Source of the DNA: Spirochaetota bacterium
GTDB lineage: Bacteria > Spirochaetota > UBA4802 > UBA5368
DNA length: 64,000 bases
Direction: 5' to 3'
Assembly (NCBI GenBank): GCA_004297825.1
Contig: SCSX01000015.1
Coordinates: 62,001-126,000 of the forward strand
The translations under genes and the position numbers were made by a program. Under the pieces are notes generated by a model, which did no database searches, was not told the DNA's origin, and was given only the letters and a program-made list of their open reading frames with translations. How positions within the stretch are numbered: the first letter of the stretch is position 1; each line of letters starts with the position of its first letter. Shown piece after piece: positions 43,617 to 53,860 of the stretch.

Positions 43617-45107
43617 TTACCCCTTTTGCACTTCAGGGTCTGGGCGCACACTAAATACCGGGATATCTTTGCCTCTATACTCTTCATCAAGCACACCAAG
43701 CTGGTACTTAATGGTATCTCTCATCTTACGTGCTCTGTCAAGGCAGTACCTTTTAAATTCACGGGCTGTAATGTCACCGGGCTCACGCACATTTGGGAAA
43801 AGTAGTTTTAAGTAGGCTGTAGCTATACGCTTGACTGCTTCGGTATCACGGGTGTCTGCCGCTTCCGGCACTTCAATAAGTTCATCGACAACAGCACGAT
43901 AACTCATATCTTCACGAAGTTCGTGAAGTACCGAGCAAAAATACTCTGAATTCAAAGCCCAGCCTGCAATTTTAAGGTCATCGTTCATCCGAGGTATGTT
44001 CCAACCTTTAATGAAACCGTGGAAACGCTCTATCAGTGCCGATTCGTGGAACACATTCGGCAATTCTTCAAACATATTGCTGTAACCATCTGCATCCATT
44101 GTTTCTTTTTTAATGTTACCGCAGAGGATTACACCGGCATCGGCAATTCCCTCATAGTTGCCAACTGTGAAAATACCCGATTCGAGGTAACCTTTTAGTG
44201 CCGCGCGCATTTCATCAACATCTGTGAATGATATAGTCTGCACTTCGTCGAGAGTTATAAAATCATTCCCTGATACCAATCCAACCGCTCGTTTATTTTG
44301 ATCATAGAACATCTTTGCTCGGCTCATTATACCTCCGCTTGAGAGCCAACCGAAACGACTTACACGACCAAATAAATACGACTTGCCAGTACCTTTTGGT
44401 GCAAGTTCGATAAGATTCAGTCGCTTTTCTATAAAGGGAAGTAACCGAGTCAGCATAGTCAGTTTTTTTTCATCGTCACCGAGGTAACCGCTCGGATTAT
44501 AGTCTACCGCACTTAAAAGGACATCAAGCCACTCCGATGTTGTAAACTCCCTGCGGGCATCCTTGTAGTAGTCAACATCAATTGTATACGGACAAAATGT
44601 CTTGAAAGTAATCAGTTTAATTTTTCCCCTGTTGGCTCCTTTGGCTCTGTTTTTTAGAAATTCAACATCATAGTCATCAGGCGGGCGATAGCCGATTTCA
44701 ACCATTCCCCATGTTTCACGACCGCGTACCAAATCTTCCTTGCAGATTTGCCAAACGGAATCCTCGATGATAGTGTCTTTGCTTGACAACCCGAAATCAG
44801 GCAAAGCAAAAGAAACTTCTCCCGTTTTGATGTCGATGTCAATAGACACCTTAGCGAGAAATTTTACTCGCTCGTGTTCGATTACCACCTGATTCTTAAT
44901 AGCTGTCCAGTCGTCCTTGCGCGGCAGGTAAGTCCGCACAAAACGAACCAACTCGTCGGAGTCGAAGTGACCGTTCTCGTCCTCGAATTTCTTTAAGAGC
45001 CAGTCACGCATAAAGGAAGGTAGGCTCAGAGCGGAGAAGAAGTTGCTCTTCTTAAGGTCTTTATAAACGACCATCTCGTCAAAGCAATTTCTGAGTTTAT
45101 CAATCAT
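43617..45107 (-). CDS. brxL: BREX protein BrxL (AAA+ ATPase)
   Basis: A 496-residue BrxL-family protein. The N-terminal domain (about 1-220) is followed by an AAA+ core with Walker A APKGTGKSYLFG, the GGIMSRAKMFYD stretch and Walker B NDFITLDEVQT, plus sensor-like LCGNIKKE. It ends about 130 residues after the core, so the Lon-like protease domain of longer BrxL proteins appears absent. The ATG at 45107 has GGAGG 8 bases upstream; the GTG at 45116 overlaps that site and is unlikely. It lies 12 bases after pglZ. BrxL proteins are ring ATPases that bind DNA in BREX defence. Confidence 0.88.
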   Translation of the reverse strand: MIDKLRNCFDEMVVYKDLKKSNFFSALSLPSFMRDWLLKKFEDENGHFDSDELVRFVRTYLPRKDDWTAIKNQVVIEHERVKFLAKVSIDIDIKTGEVSFALPDFGLSSKDTIIEDSVWQICKEDLVRGRETWGMVEIGYRPPDDYDVEFLKNRAKGANRGKIKLITFKTFCPYTIDVDYYKDARREFTTSEWLDVLLSAVDYNPSGYLGDDEKKLTMLTRLLPFIEKRLNLIELAPKGTGKSYLFGRVSRFGWLSSGGIMSRAKMFYDQNKRAVGLVSGNDFITLDEVQTISFTDVDEMRAALKGYLESGIFTVGNYEGIADAGVILCGNIKKETMDADGYSNMFEELPNVFHESALIERFHGFIKGWNIPRMNDDLKIAGWALNSEYFCSVLHELREDMSYRAVVDELIEVPEAADTRDTEAVKRIATAYLKLLFPNVREPGDITAREFKRYCLDRARKMRDTIKYQLGVLDEEYRGKDIPVFSVRPDPEVQKG

Positions 45108-45119
45108 CAATTGCACCTC

Positions 45120-47360
45120 CTAAAACAAGTCATCAAAAGCGTCATTGACTTTGCCGCTCTTGCCTTGCGCCTTAATCATAATCTTGCCAATCAAGTTGTC
45201 ACCCGCGTAAACGTCCGCCGAATAGTCACCTGCCCGTTTTGTGTCGGGCAACTTCACGGAGTAGTGGTTCGCGTCTATCTGCAAAGCTGAGTAGGGTTTC
45301 CCATTCAGGACAATGGAAAGATCCTGCACCGGCGAGTTAAGGAATAGCTTAATCTTCGATCCGGTTTGGATGTCTACGGTTACGATCTCGTCGACCAGCT
45401 TAACCATTACGCTTCCGTCTTTCAGAAACAGTTCAATAACGGGAACGACGACCTCTTCCAAAGACGCCCCGCCGTGAACCTCGACATTCGCTGCGCGGCT
45501 GCCCTTGAAGCGTCCGTAATCGGCAAGTACGAGGTATCCGTTCTGCTCTGCAGCGAACGGGAGATCATAAGGATGAAACAACTTACAGCAACGCCCCGAA
45601 TGCTCGCCTGCGGTATCGGTGTCGTATTTTTCCTCTTTGCGCCGCAGGACAGCAAGCCGTGATGCGCCGTGGTCACTTACAATCAAGAAGCGTTTGCAAT
45701 GCCTTAGCGCAAGTTCCGTAGCCGCCTTGTCTATCATTGCAGTGATGATGTCCAGTTCTTTCGCAAGGTGGAGGGGAAATTCATTATTTGTGAAGTCGTA
45801 ACCGCCCGCATCACTGTGCTTAGTATCATCAAGTTCATCGTTCTTCTCTTTGCGACCTTGCCACGCATCGAAGAAGTCTCTGTTGATGGCCGTTATCGTA
45901 GGAAGTTCCGCACGGGCGATATTGACCCGAACTGACAACCCACGCTTTTGTACTAACGCTTCGATCAAACCTAAATATTCGACACCGAGGGCATCAAGAC
46001 AGTATAGGAAGGTGTCGCTCTTATCCACGCTATCCATAATTTCATTCCGCGTTGGCAGTCTGTTGAACTTCCGCGAAAGAGCAAGCTCATCAACCTTTTC
46101 TAAGAATTCAGGCTCAAGATGGTTGGACAGCTTTTGCCGTTTATACGCCTCGAAATACTCGGACAGCAAGTTTGCCAATTCCGGGCATTTGAAAACGTAC
46201 TTTTCCATGTAGGCCGCTAGCACGGGGTAAATGCCATCGAGCTCCGGAATCATACCGTTTTTCGAGAGCCAAGCAATAATCTCTTCACGCTCCGCTCTTG
46301 TCCCGTCCGTCAACTTATAAATGCTTTCAGGCACCAATTGTCGACTATTCACCACGAAGTCAGCAATATCCGATTCTGGGAACTTCTCGACCAGGGCCTT
46401 ACGCTCACGGTAGAACGAGGCAAATCGCCTGTCGGTATATTGAATTTCGATTATCGCATTAAGAACATTCCCGGCAAAGTCCTCAAAACGGCTCGTCTTC
46501 TCTAGTATGAACCGAAGGTATCCGTTTTGCAATGTGTCAGCTTTGCTCTTTAGGCAAATGAAATAGAGCCAGTTGCGGTAGTCGCTCCCAGCAATGCGGG
46601 CGTAAAAATCCGACTCCATATTCTTGCCAAAATCGTGCTTTTCGAATACCTCGTCTAGCGAGCCGTTGCTCTGGTTGAGTTCTGTCAGCAACTCTGCCCA
46701 GTTAGCGTCATTTCCGCAAGAAGGCGCCAAGGCAAAGCCCCTTTTTAAGAACTTAATGCCCTCGTAGGCATCGCTGATTTGGTGTACCGTCAATATCGAT
46801 TTGTCGAGATTAATAGCAGTGTTTACGACAACACTACCGCACCGTCCATTTTCGAGTTCCGCAAGCATCGCTTTAAAACCCGATAAAGCCGACAATCCGA
46901 CAGACGGGGCAGCAAGGGTAAACGATAAGTCGCACTCCGCCTTGTCGACGACGCTTAGCCGACGGCTGTCAAAGCGTGGGTCTGTCTGCAACCCGTCAAT
47001 CAGCAAGGCAAGCCCTCGCAGTAGCAGCAAAACTTTTACACCGCCGACATTGAGGTCTTTCAACCGCGACAGGGTGCGTATTGCCTCATCACTTCCGCGA
47101 AGCGCAAGAAACTCGCCAAGCCCCGTTACAACGAGCTTTTTCCCGTTTGCCTTTACGTCCTCCGCCTGGATATAGGTGAGGAGTCCGTCGATGTCTGGCA
47201 TTTTGTCGTCACTGTTACAGAACCAGCTCATATGCACGAAATCAAGCCCCAAGACCGATAACTCTTCCATTGCGGTCGTATACTGCCCGTCGCTGATGAA
47301 CAAAAAATATGGCGTTTCGACGGGTGATGTCAGGTATTTTTTTACCGAATCAATTTGCAT
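45120..47360 (-). CDS. pglZ: BREX phosphatase-like protein PglZ
   Basis: A 746-residue PglZ protein. The alkaline-phosphatase-like PglZ core is in the second half: LPTITAINRDFF, FLIVSDHGASRL with the metal-binding Asp and His, and the strongly diagnostic EVHGGASLEEVVVPVIEL. The N-terminal 400 residues are helical and unlike the core. A C-terminal beta-sandwich of about 90 residues follows. The ATG at 47360 has a GGGGG tract just upstream and overlaps the brxC end by 11 bases. PglZ is the signature protein of all BREX systems and its phosphodiesterase role in defence is not fully understood. Confidence 0.92.
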   Translation of the reverse strand: MQIDSVKKYLTSPVETPYFLFISDGQYTTAMEELSVLGLDFVHMSWFCNSDDKMPDIDGLLTYIQAEDVKANGKKLVVTGLGEFLALRGSDEAIRTLSRLKDLNVGGVKVLLLLRGLALLIDGLQTDPRFDSRRLSVVDKAECDLSFTLAAPSVGLSALSGFKAMLAELENGRCGSVVVNTAINLDKSILTVHQISDAYEGIKFLKRGFALAPSCGNDANWAELLTELNQSNGSLDEVFEKHDFGKNMESDFYARIAGSDYRNWLYFICLKSKADTLQNGYLRFILEKTSRFEDFAGNVLNAIIEIQYTDRRFASFYRERKALVEKFPESDIADFVVNSRQLVPESIYKLTDGTRAEREEIIAWLSKNGMIPELDGIYPVLAAYMEKYVFKCPELANLLSEYFEAYKRQKLSNHLEPEFLEKVDELALSRKFNRLPTRNEIMDSVDKSDTFLYCLDALGVEYLGLIEALVQKRGLSVRVNIARAELPTITAINRDFFDAWQGRKEKNDELDDTKHSDAGGYDFTNNEFPLHLAKELDIITAMIDKAATELALRHCKRFLIVSDHGASRLAVLRRKEEKYDTDTAGEHSGRCCKLFHPYDLPFAAEQNGYLVLADYGRFKGSRAANVEVHGGASLEEVVVPVIELFLKDGSVMVKLVDEIVTVDIQTGSKIKLFLNSPVQDLSIVLNGKPYSALQIDANHYSVKLPDTKRAGDYSADVYAGDNLIGKIMIKAQGKSGKVNDAFDDLF

Positions 47361-50300
47361 TCTGTCCCCCCCCATTCGCCAGTATTTCAATCCCGACTGT
47401 TATGCTGTCCTTGACAAGCCGTTTGAGGTACTGCTTTAATTGGGCGTCGTCCATCTCGTCGATTTTCAAGAGAACCTTGTCGCTGCCGCCGGCATTATAC
47501 TCGGCTTCGGCGAGTTGCTTCACCTTGCCCTTGACGCTAGGATTGTCGCGCCAATCGTAAGTGTCTACGGAAAGGTGGTCGAGCGTGTCCCTGACCTTAT
47601 CGAGGTCAGGGAGCAACGGGCTGTATTCACCGACAATATCCCGCTTGAATGCCGTGTTCCGCTTCTCTTCATCCGCAAGGATGCCGAACAGCGTGGTGGA
47701 TTCAAGGAACGCATGAGCGGATTGGATTTCGGAATCCATTCCCCAGTTTCGGTTGAGGGTTTCAAATGCTTTCTTTGCTTTTTCGTATTCAGCTTCGGAG
47801 ACACAACATAGAATAGGTGTCCTGTAGCGGCTCGACCACTCACTAGGGTTTCTCGTTCCCGTCTTGTCTTTCCATAAGCGGAAGAGCTGCGATTTCAACT
47901 GGTTCTTGCGGAACTCCTCGGCAGCTTCTTTTACCTTGACATTACAATCAGTTTTCGATAACTCAAACAAGCCTGTCTGGAGTTTGCTCTTCACATCGGC
48001 GATGTCGTTATCGCTCAAGTCTTCAAGGTACGGCTTATAGACCTCTGCAAAAGCACGTCTGTCGTTGTTCAGCAATTCTCGGATTTCCGCGCCGTGCGTC
48101 TCTAACTCCGGATAGAACGCTTTCAACTGTTCGGGCAGGATATCCTCTTGCTTACAGATTTTCAGGAGCGTGTCGAGGACTTTTGCCAAGTCGGGATACT
48201 TTGCCCGCAGAGCCTCGCACGAGATGCCGATGAACTTCAGCCGCTCGCGCCACTCCTTGTACGCGTCCGTCAAGGAATGACCCGCACTATTCAGGATTGT
48301 ATTGCTCTCTTTGACCACGTTATACTCGGTCAGCAGTTTGCGTATTTCTGTCTCGCCCGTTTGCTTATCCCAAAGGCACGAGTACTCCACTTCGAACAAT
48401 TGGCGAATGTCGGAAAGCACATTATTTTCAGCACCGATTGCCGTTGCAAGTTCCATAACTTTACCGTCCTCAAAGGGGCGGAGATACTCGCGCATACCTT
48501 TCTGGCAGTTCTCGCTTGTGAGCAAAGTAAACAAGTTGTCGGCGAGCGAGGGCTTGGCGGACGCAATCCTGCCGATTTCCACCGCTTTCTTATGAGCCTC
48601 ATGGCCTTCCTTTTGAACAAGTTCAATGTACTTCTGAACCACATCAAAGATTCCGACTGTGTCCACTTCTTCAAGGCACCATACCGGCAGGTTTAGAGCG
48701 CGCATTTTCGTAGACACGGCTATTGCAGCATGTCCTGCGGATGAACACGAATTTGGCTGGATACCCCATGCTTTTTCCGTGAGTTCGTAAAATGCCTTCT
48801 CATCCGCAGTCATCTTCACGATGTAAGTTGGCTTCGCTTTTTTTCCGATGTAATTGCCGATCATCTCCGCAAGTTTATCCTGTGTCATCTGTTCGTGACT
48901 TCCGGATGAATCGCTGTAACGGTAAGGCTCACTGCCGTACTCTTTCAAGAGGAAACCCGTAATTAAGGCCGAAAGGTTACACGGTGCAAAGCCATAGGTT
49001 TCCTCAAGGAAGTCGTAGATTTCGCCGATTGAAATCTGCCCGTCGCGGGCAAATTCGACATCGATCCGCTTGTCTACCTCGACTTTGATTTTTGAGATGG
49101 GCAGTGAAGATGTTGGCGGGCTTTCCCAATACTTATCGATCTTCCAAACGGTCGGAAGGACATGCTTCTCGATGCCGGAAACAACACCACTAGTGGCCTG
49201 CGATATGCCGGACTTTGCCGATTGCCTCATCGCAGGAGTTATCTTCAGTTGGCTCTCTGTGAGGCTTTTTGCGAAATCGAACACGTACGGGAATTTGGTC
49301 ATCACTATGGTCTGGAGGACGCTTGCCACGCCTTGCCCGTTGCCGAGTTTTTCGCCCTCTTGATTTGCGTAGGTGTATACTACAAATTGACCGTTGTAGA
49401 TATGGTTTTTCCAGTTTTGGTCTAAAACACGCTTTGCTTTATCCGAACTTTCCCGCGAGGACGTGTTGTTGCTGCCTTGGTAGTACATCGCCATAGCGGA
49501 GAAGTCCACGTACTGTTCAAACGCCTCCGAGCCAAGCGGTGTAGAGAGCGCGTCGATGAATACGATGTTCTCATACTGCTTATCCGCAACAGCAGTTCTG
49601 AGCGTCTTGCGGAAGCTTGCCGCTTCCACATCGTCCTTGGCAAAGGCGATAACGGCGCAGAAATTACACCCCATGGCTCTGTCGCGCAGGATATTGATTG
49701 TGCGTGTGAAGTCGGCGGTGGTTACGGGAGTGATTTTTCCAGTACCCGGCTCGGACTCAAATCTCAGACGTAGGGCAGGCGAAAGCGACAAAACAGTAGA
49801 AAGCTCACCCTCTGTAACCAGTTTCGAGGTTGTGCTATTCTGTCGCATATCTTTCTTATGGTTGTCGATCTTGGCTTGGTCTCCCGCAAGCACGGCAGCC
49901 GCATAGGCATACCGCCCACCGCTTATCGGGTTCGAAACGAGGATGCCTTTTTCCTTAAGTACTTTCGCGATGTTAGCGGATTTCGTTCCCTCCAAGTCGG
50001 GAATGCCCTCAAAGACATAGCTGAGGTTCTGTTCGGTTGCCTTGAAAAGGTCGATTGTGCCGCCCAACCGCTGATCAATCGCCTGCATACTGAGGATGGC
50101 TTTCAGGACAGCTTTCTCATCCTCACGCAAATTCTGCTGCTGCGGAAAGGTGTCCAGTATTAGGCGAATGCTTGATTTGAGATTATCCCTACCTTTTTCA
50201 TAGAAAAAGTTCCACAGCATATCCACCGTGAGAAGCGGGTGGCCGTCAAAGGGACCCGTATTCTCAATGAACCATTGGAACGCCTTTACATTGTCCGTGT

Positions 50301-51510
50301 TAGAGGATTTGATGAAGTCGAACATACTCCGCTGGTTGGACTTGAACGCAGAGGCTATGTTTTTAAGGAGCAGAGCCGCCATCGGGTGAAGCGGCATAAT
50401 GTCCTTCATCACCTGAAAGTTGTCAATCTTTGCAACCGCCATCACCTTGGAGCAGGAATTCTTGACCCGGTCGTTAAGGTCGTCGGCGAGAATGTCCCAC
50501 TGCGGCTTGGCGGCAGGCTTAACGTTGAAAGCGTGACCGATTAGGTTGAACGCAATGTTGTCAGGCAGGGCAATCTGCACGGGGATGAAGCGGTCGCGTA
50601 CCTTTTTCCAAGTCGTGTCGGCGGTCGTGAACAACTGTCCCGATTCGTGCGTAACGACGATGAAGTAGAATGGCTTTAGGTTCACCAACTCGGCGAGTTT
50701 CTGGAACTCCGAAAGGCTCTCACGGTTGTTCTTAAAGTAATCGGAGAACTCGTCCCATATAAAGACAATCTTTACATTGTTGTGGTCGATAATGTCAATC
50801 AGCCAGGCGATGAGCCTGTCAGCGTCAATATTCAGCGCAGTAATGCCTTCTTTGTCGGCAAGACGGAAGATGTTATCCATCAGCGTCTTGATCTCACCAC
50901 CTTTTCGAAGGGCGTTCAGCACCTCACCAGCAGAGGATTGGCTGAACAAAGCGGCCCACTCCGGCTCTTTCAAAAGCGCGTTGAAGTACAGCTTGTTCGA
51001 AGGCTTGTCAATCCAAGCTATAACGCTTTCCTTCAGAGTGTTCTCGCCTGCGTAAAGGTTTGTCGCTACCAGTGAAGCCTTTAGTGTTTCTTGAACAGCA
51101 AGAAAAAGATCGCGGGGAGAGTCAATCATACCCGAAGCATAACGATAAGCGGTCAGGATACCCTTTTGTTTATGACCGTTGAGCTTTTCGAGCAAGTCGG
51201 TTTTATTTTTCAGCGGCTCGTATCTGTCCCAGTAGGCGCGGAGCTCTTCTTCCGGCACTTCGAGAATTTTTTTCAGAGCATAGGCGCACTGCGACTTGCC
51301 CGTGCCGTATGCGCCCTCAATCCAGAGGGAACGCTTCTCCTGGCGTGCCAACACCCGCTCCATATTGTTCAGCATTTCGATGAACGTGTTGTGCGGGTAT
51401 GTGCGCATCCAGAAGTCCGGGCTGGCGGCGGCGATGGCAGAGTCGTTTACTTGAGGAAAATACTCCTCGTCAATGTCAAAGTATTCGCGGTATTTGTTTT
51501 TAGTAGCCAT
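47350..51510 (-). CDS. brxC: BREX P-loop ATPase BrxC/PglY-like
   Basis: A 1386-residue protein with Walker A GAYGTGKS (residues 66-73) and Walker B KIVFIWDEF (about 246-254). Most of the remainder is helical, with no further domain I can name, as usual for BrxC/PglY. The ATG at 51510 follows AGGGGGA and overlaps the end of the BrxP gene by 11 bases. The family is an essential part of BREX types and is thought to be a large ATPase of the DNA-sensing or modification complex. It sits between brxP and pglZ, as in BREX type 4. Confidence 0.9.
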   Translation of the reverse strand: MATKNKYREYFDIDEEYFPQVNDSAIAAASPDFWMRTYPHNTFIEMLNNMERVLARQEKRSLWIEGAYGTGKSQCAYALKKILEVPEEELRAYWDRYEPLKNKTDLLEKLNGHKQKGILTAYRYASGMIDSPRDLFLAVQETLKASLVATNLYAGENTLKESVIAWIDKPSNKLYFNALLKEPEWAALFSQSSAGEVLNALRKGGEIKTLMDNIFRLADKEGITALNIDADRLIAWLIDIIDHNNVKIVFIWDEFSDYFKNNRESLSEFQKLAELVNLKPFYFIVVTHESGQLFTTADTTWKKVRDRFIPVQIALPDNIAFNLIGHAFNVKPAAKPQWDILADDLNDRVKNSCSKVMAVAKIDNFQVMKDIMPLHPMAALLLKNIASAFKSNQRSMFDFIKSSNTDNVKAFQWFIENTGPFDGHPLLTVDMLWNFFYEKGRDNLKSSIRLILDTFPQQQNLREDEKAVLKAILSMQAIDQRLGGTIDLFKATEQNLSYVFEGIPDLEGTKSANIAKVLKEKGILVSNPISGGRYAYAAAVLAGDQAKIDNHKKDMRQNSTTSKLVTEGELSTVLSLSPALRLRFESEPGTGKITPVTTADFTRTINILRDRAMGCNFCAVIAFAKDDVEAASFRKTLRTAVADKQYENIVFIDALSTPLGSEAFEQYVDFSAMAMYYQGSNNTSSRESSDKAKRVLDQNWKNHIYNGQFVVYTYANQEGEKLGNGQGVASVLQTIVMTKFPYVFDFAKSLTESQLKITPAMRQSAKSGISQATSGVVSGIEKHVLPTVWKIDKYWESPPTSSLPISKIKVEVDKRIDVEFARDGQISIGEIYDFLEETYGFAPCNLSALITGFLLKEYGSEPYRYSDSSGSHEQMTQDKLAEMIGNYIGKKAKPTYIVKMTADEKAFYELTEKAWGIQPNSCSSAGHAAIAVSTKMRALNLPVWCLEEVDTVGIFDVVQKYIELVQKEGHEAHKKAVEIGRIASAKPSLADNLFTLLTSENCQKGMREYLRPFEDGKVMELATAIGAENNVLSDIRQLFEVEYSCLWDKQTGETEIRKLLTEYNVVKESNTILNSAGHSLTDAYKEWRERLKFIGISCEALRAKYPDLAKVLDTLLKICKQEDILPEQLKAFYPELETHGAEIRELLNNDRRAFAEVYKPYLEDLSDNDIADVKSKLQTGLFELSKTDCNVKVKEAAEEFRKNQLKSQLFRLWKDKTGTRNPSEWSSRYRTPILCCVSEAEYEKAKKAFETLNRNWGMDSEIQSAHAFLESTTLFGILADEEKRNTAFKRDIVGEYSPLLPDLDKVRDTLDHLSVDTYDWRDNPSVKGKVKQLAEAEYNAGGSDKVLLKIDEMDDAQLKQYLKRLVKDSITVGIEILANGGGQNAN

Positions 51511-53860
51511 TTGCTGCATCCCCCTTAAATAAGTCGAGTACATCTTGGGACGATTTATCCTCTGCCAGCGTTATTTTTTCAAGGTCGTGCGTGAACGATG
51601 CGGTTATGAACTCAGGGTACTTCGCCGATAGTCCCAACAGGAGCTGCGTCATATCTTCACGGTCAAGCCCGAAGATGCGGGTGGGGCTGATGCCGTCGCG
51701 ATCGATGCTGTCGTTCAGAAGCGTGGCAAGAGTGAACTCCTTATAGTCGTTGCACTTTTCCGCGAACTTGAACAGGCCGTACAGCACCACGCGCGGGTCG
51801 CTCACCGAGCATTTCGTGCGGACGAGGTCGCCCTCATTGGTAACGAAGCCCCAATGCAAGCTTGCGCCGAGTGGTGTCTCGACAAGACGTTTGTAGGATT
51901 TGACGATTGACTTAGCGTCCTTTGGACTGACATCAACCACGGTCAGCATATCCTCGACTGTCTTACGAGCATAGGTTCTGCCGACATCGAAATTGTTTAC
52001 ATACCACTCTATCTGCGGGTTTTCGGCAACAAGGTTGATAAGAATCAGACCTTGCGCCGTGTCCGTTTCCCAACCTATCTGCGCGATTAACTCGGCAAAC
52101 GACGTGAAGTGGTTCTTTTCATTTAGGGAAGCATCCTTAAGGAAACGCCTAAACATATCGAACATCATTGGACCCAGTGAATGCTCAGAAAAGAAAGCCC
52201 CTTTCAGTTCAAAGAATGAGCGCAACCACTCCGGCTTTGGAGCGTGGTCGGCAAATGAGTTCAGGCTTTTCATTGACTTACCTCCTCCTTGTGGCTGGCG
52301 CAGCGAGTGGAACAACAGACAGCCGCTGTCGATTGCGTGGCACTCGTGACACCTGCTACAGTTACTTATTTGGACTTTGCCGTCAGCAAAACTGATACAA
52401 CCATTTCGACAGTTCGTTTCGCAAACTCGGCAACCTTTACAATACGAGGCTTTTCTGAATACCTGTCGGAACATTTTCCCGAATACGGGTCGCTCTTTCA
52501 GCACAACCTCCGGGATTGTTACGATGTAGCCGTTCTTTGTCGCCTTAACGGAAGCCAGAATGTATTCGCCGTCAAATTGAACGTAGTAGCCACCGTTACC
52601 GCCGCGTAAATCTCCGAGCGTTTTTATCCATTCCAACCAGTCGGAATCAGGGTCAGTAATGGTTATAGTCAAATTTCCATTTGTAATCTTTTCAATGCAA
52701 CGGAAAGTATTGTTCGATAACTCGCGCCCATTCTTTCTGGCGTTCCAGCCGCCGTTTAGGATATACGATTCGATGTTGCTCTTACTTCGCTTGTCCCCAT
52801 CGTAGGTCTTCTTAATCGAATCGATATAGCTATCAATCTCTGCCGGATAGCTCGCTCGGCGTAAGTAGTCGCTTGTACCGCCCGACATAGGGCAAAACAA
52901 ACATCCGGCACGACCATTGCCCTTCTTATAGGTTTCGTTAATAAGCACATCGTTCGCGTATATATAAAGCCATATCTCGGCAGATGTCCATTCGAGGATT
53001 GAGTTATGGCTGAACTGGCCCTTTTGTTTTGCGCCATAGTTCTCATAATTGTAAGTGCTTCGAGCAACGCTCTCCTGGGCCCGAACTCCAACAAAGTCAA
53101 GGCCGATAAAATTGTTATTGCCAGTTACATCTCTCAACTTCAACGTCTGCGGAGTGCTTTTATGCACCGAGCAGCACCAACGGAGCACACGTGACGGGGG
53201 GCCGAATAATTCCCACGATTCCTTTGGGTTGAGGTGCGACTTGCCAATGTAGAACGGTATCTCGTCCGCGGCACATTGATGTTTGGTCTTTTTGATGACT
53301 TCGTAGGTGTCGGGGAACTCCATGCCCGTGTCGCCAAATACCACAACGAAGCTGCCTTTGGGCAGGGCTTTCTTAACCAGGTCGAGCAGGACACAACTGT
53401 CCTTACCGCCCGAAAACGCTACATGGAAGCAGTCGAGCCTATCCTTGTACTTATTGTAGACAGCCAGTATTTTCTTGACCGTGGTCTGCTCGATGATTTC
53501 AAGCATCTCACGGTTTACTTCAACCGTAGCCTCTATGTCAATGGGGCGAAGCGATATGCCTTTAGGTTCTGGCATTATCGGTTTGCCGTCCTCGCCGTTC
53601 GGAATGATAATCTCAGGGGCGGTTTTGATATTGCCGCCTTTCAGCTTTGCAACAAGTGTCCCGCGATAGTAATAACTGTTCGCCTCCGCCCACATATATG
53701 GGCGGTCGGTCTGCTTGTCGTACTTCCAATACTTTTCAAAGCCCAGCACGTCCAATTCTGGCGCGTAAACCGGGCGAGGTTCTTTGGAGAATCCGGTCGG
53801 CGAGGAATTAAGAAGTATCCCACCCGCTTTCTTGTCGTAGGTATACGAGTACAATTTCAA
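51500..53860 (-). CDS. brxP: BREX type 4 PAPS reductase-like protein BrxP
   Basis: A 786-residue multidomain protein. After an N-terminal region that includes a phage-type PAPS reductase leader (KYWKYDKQTDRPYMWAE), the ATP-pyrophosphatase loop FSGGKDSC is at residues 149-156. Cysteines in VLRWCCSVHK and GCLFCPMSGG could hold the Fe-S cluster seen in DndC-like enzymes. A second cysteine-rich part (CKGCRVCETNC, CSRCHEC) resembles a 4Fe-4S ferredoxin domain. The last 240 residues look like a DUF4007-type domain. The probable start is TTG at 53860, overlapping the upstream stop by 4 bases. By analogy with DndC it would activate DNA for sulfur insertion. Confidence 0.88.
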   Translation of the reverse strand: MKLYSYTYDKKAGGILLNSSPTGFSKEPRPVYAPELDVLGFEKYWKYDKQTDRPYMWAEANSYYYRGTLVAKLKGGNIKTAPEIIIPNGEDGKPIMPEPKGISLRPIDIEATVEVNREMLEIIEQTTVKKILAVYNKYKDRLDCFHVAFSGGKDSCVLLDLVKKALPKGSFVVVFGDTGMEFPDTYEVIKKTKHQCAADEIPFYIGKSHLNPKESWELFGPPSRVLRWCCSVHKSTPQTLKLRDVTGNNNFIGLDFVGVRAQESVARSTYNYENYGAKQKGQFSHNSILEWTSAEIWLYIYANDVLINETYKKGNGRAGCLFCPMSGGTSDYLRRASYPAEIDSYIDSIKKTYDGDKRSKSNIESYILNGGWNARKNGRELSNNTFRCIEKITNGNLTITITDPDSDWLEWIKTLGDLRGGNGGYYVQFDGEYILASVKATKNGYIVTIPEVVLKERPVFGKMFRQVFRKASYCKGCRVCETNCRNGCISFADGKVQISNCSRCHECHAIDSGCLLFHSLRQPQGGGKSMKSLNSFADHAPKPEWLRSFFELKGAFFSEHSLGPMMFDMFRRFLKDASLNEKNHFTSFAELIAQIGWETDTAQGLILINLVAENPQIEWYVNNFDVGRTYARKTVEDMLTVVDVSPKDAKSIVKSYKRLVETPLGASLHWGFVTNEGDLVRTKCSVSDPRVVLYGLFKFAEKCNDYKEFTLATLLNDSIDRDGISPTRIFGLDREDMTQLLLGLSAKYPEFITASFTHDLEKITLAEDKSSQDVLDLFKGDAANGY

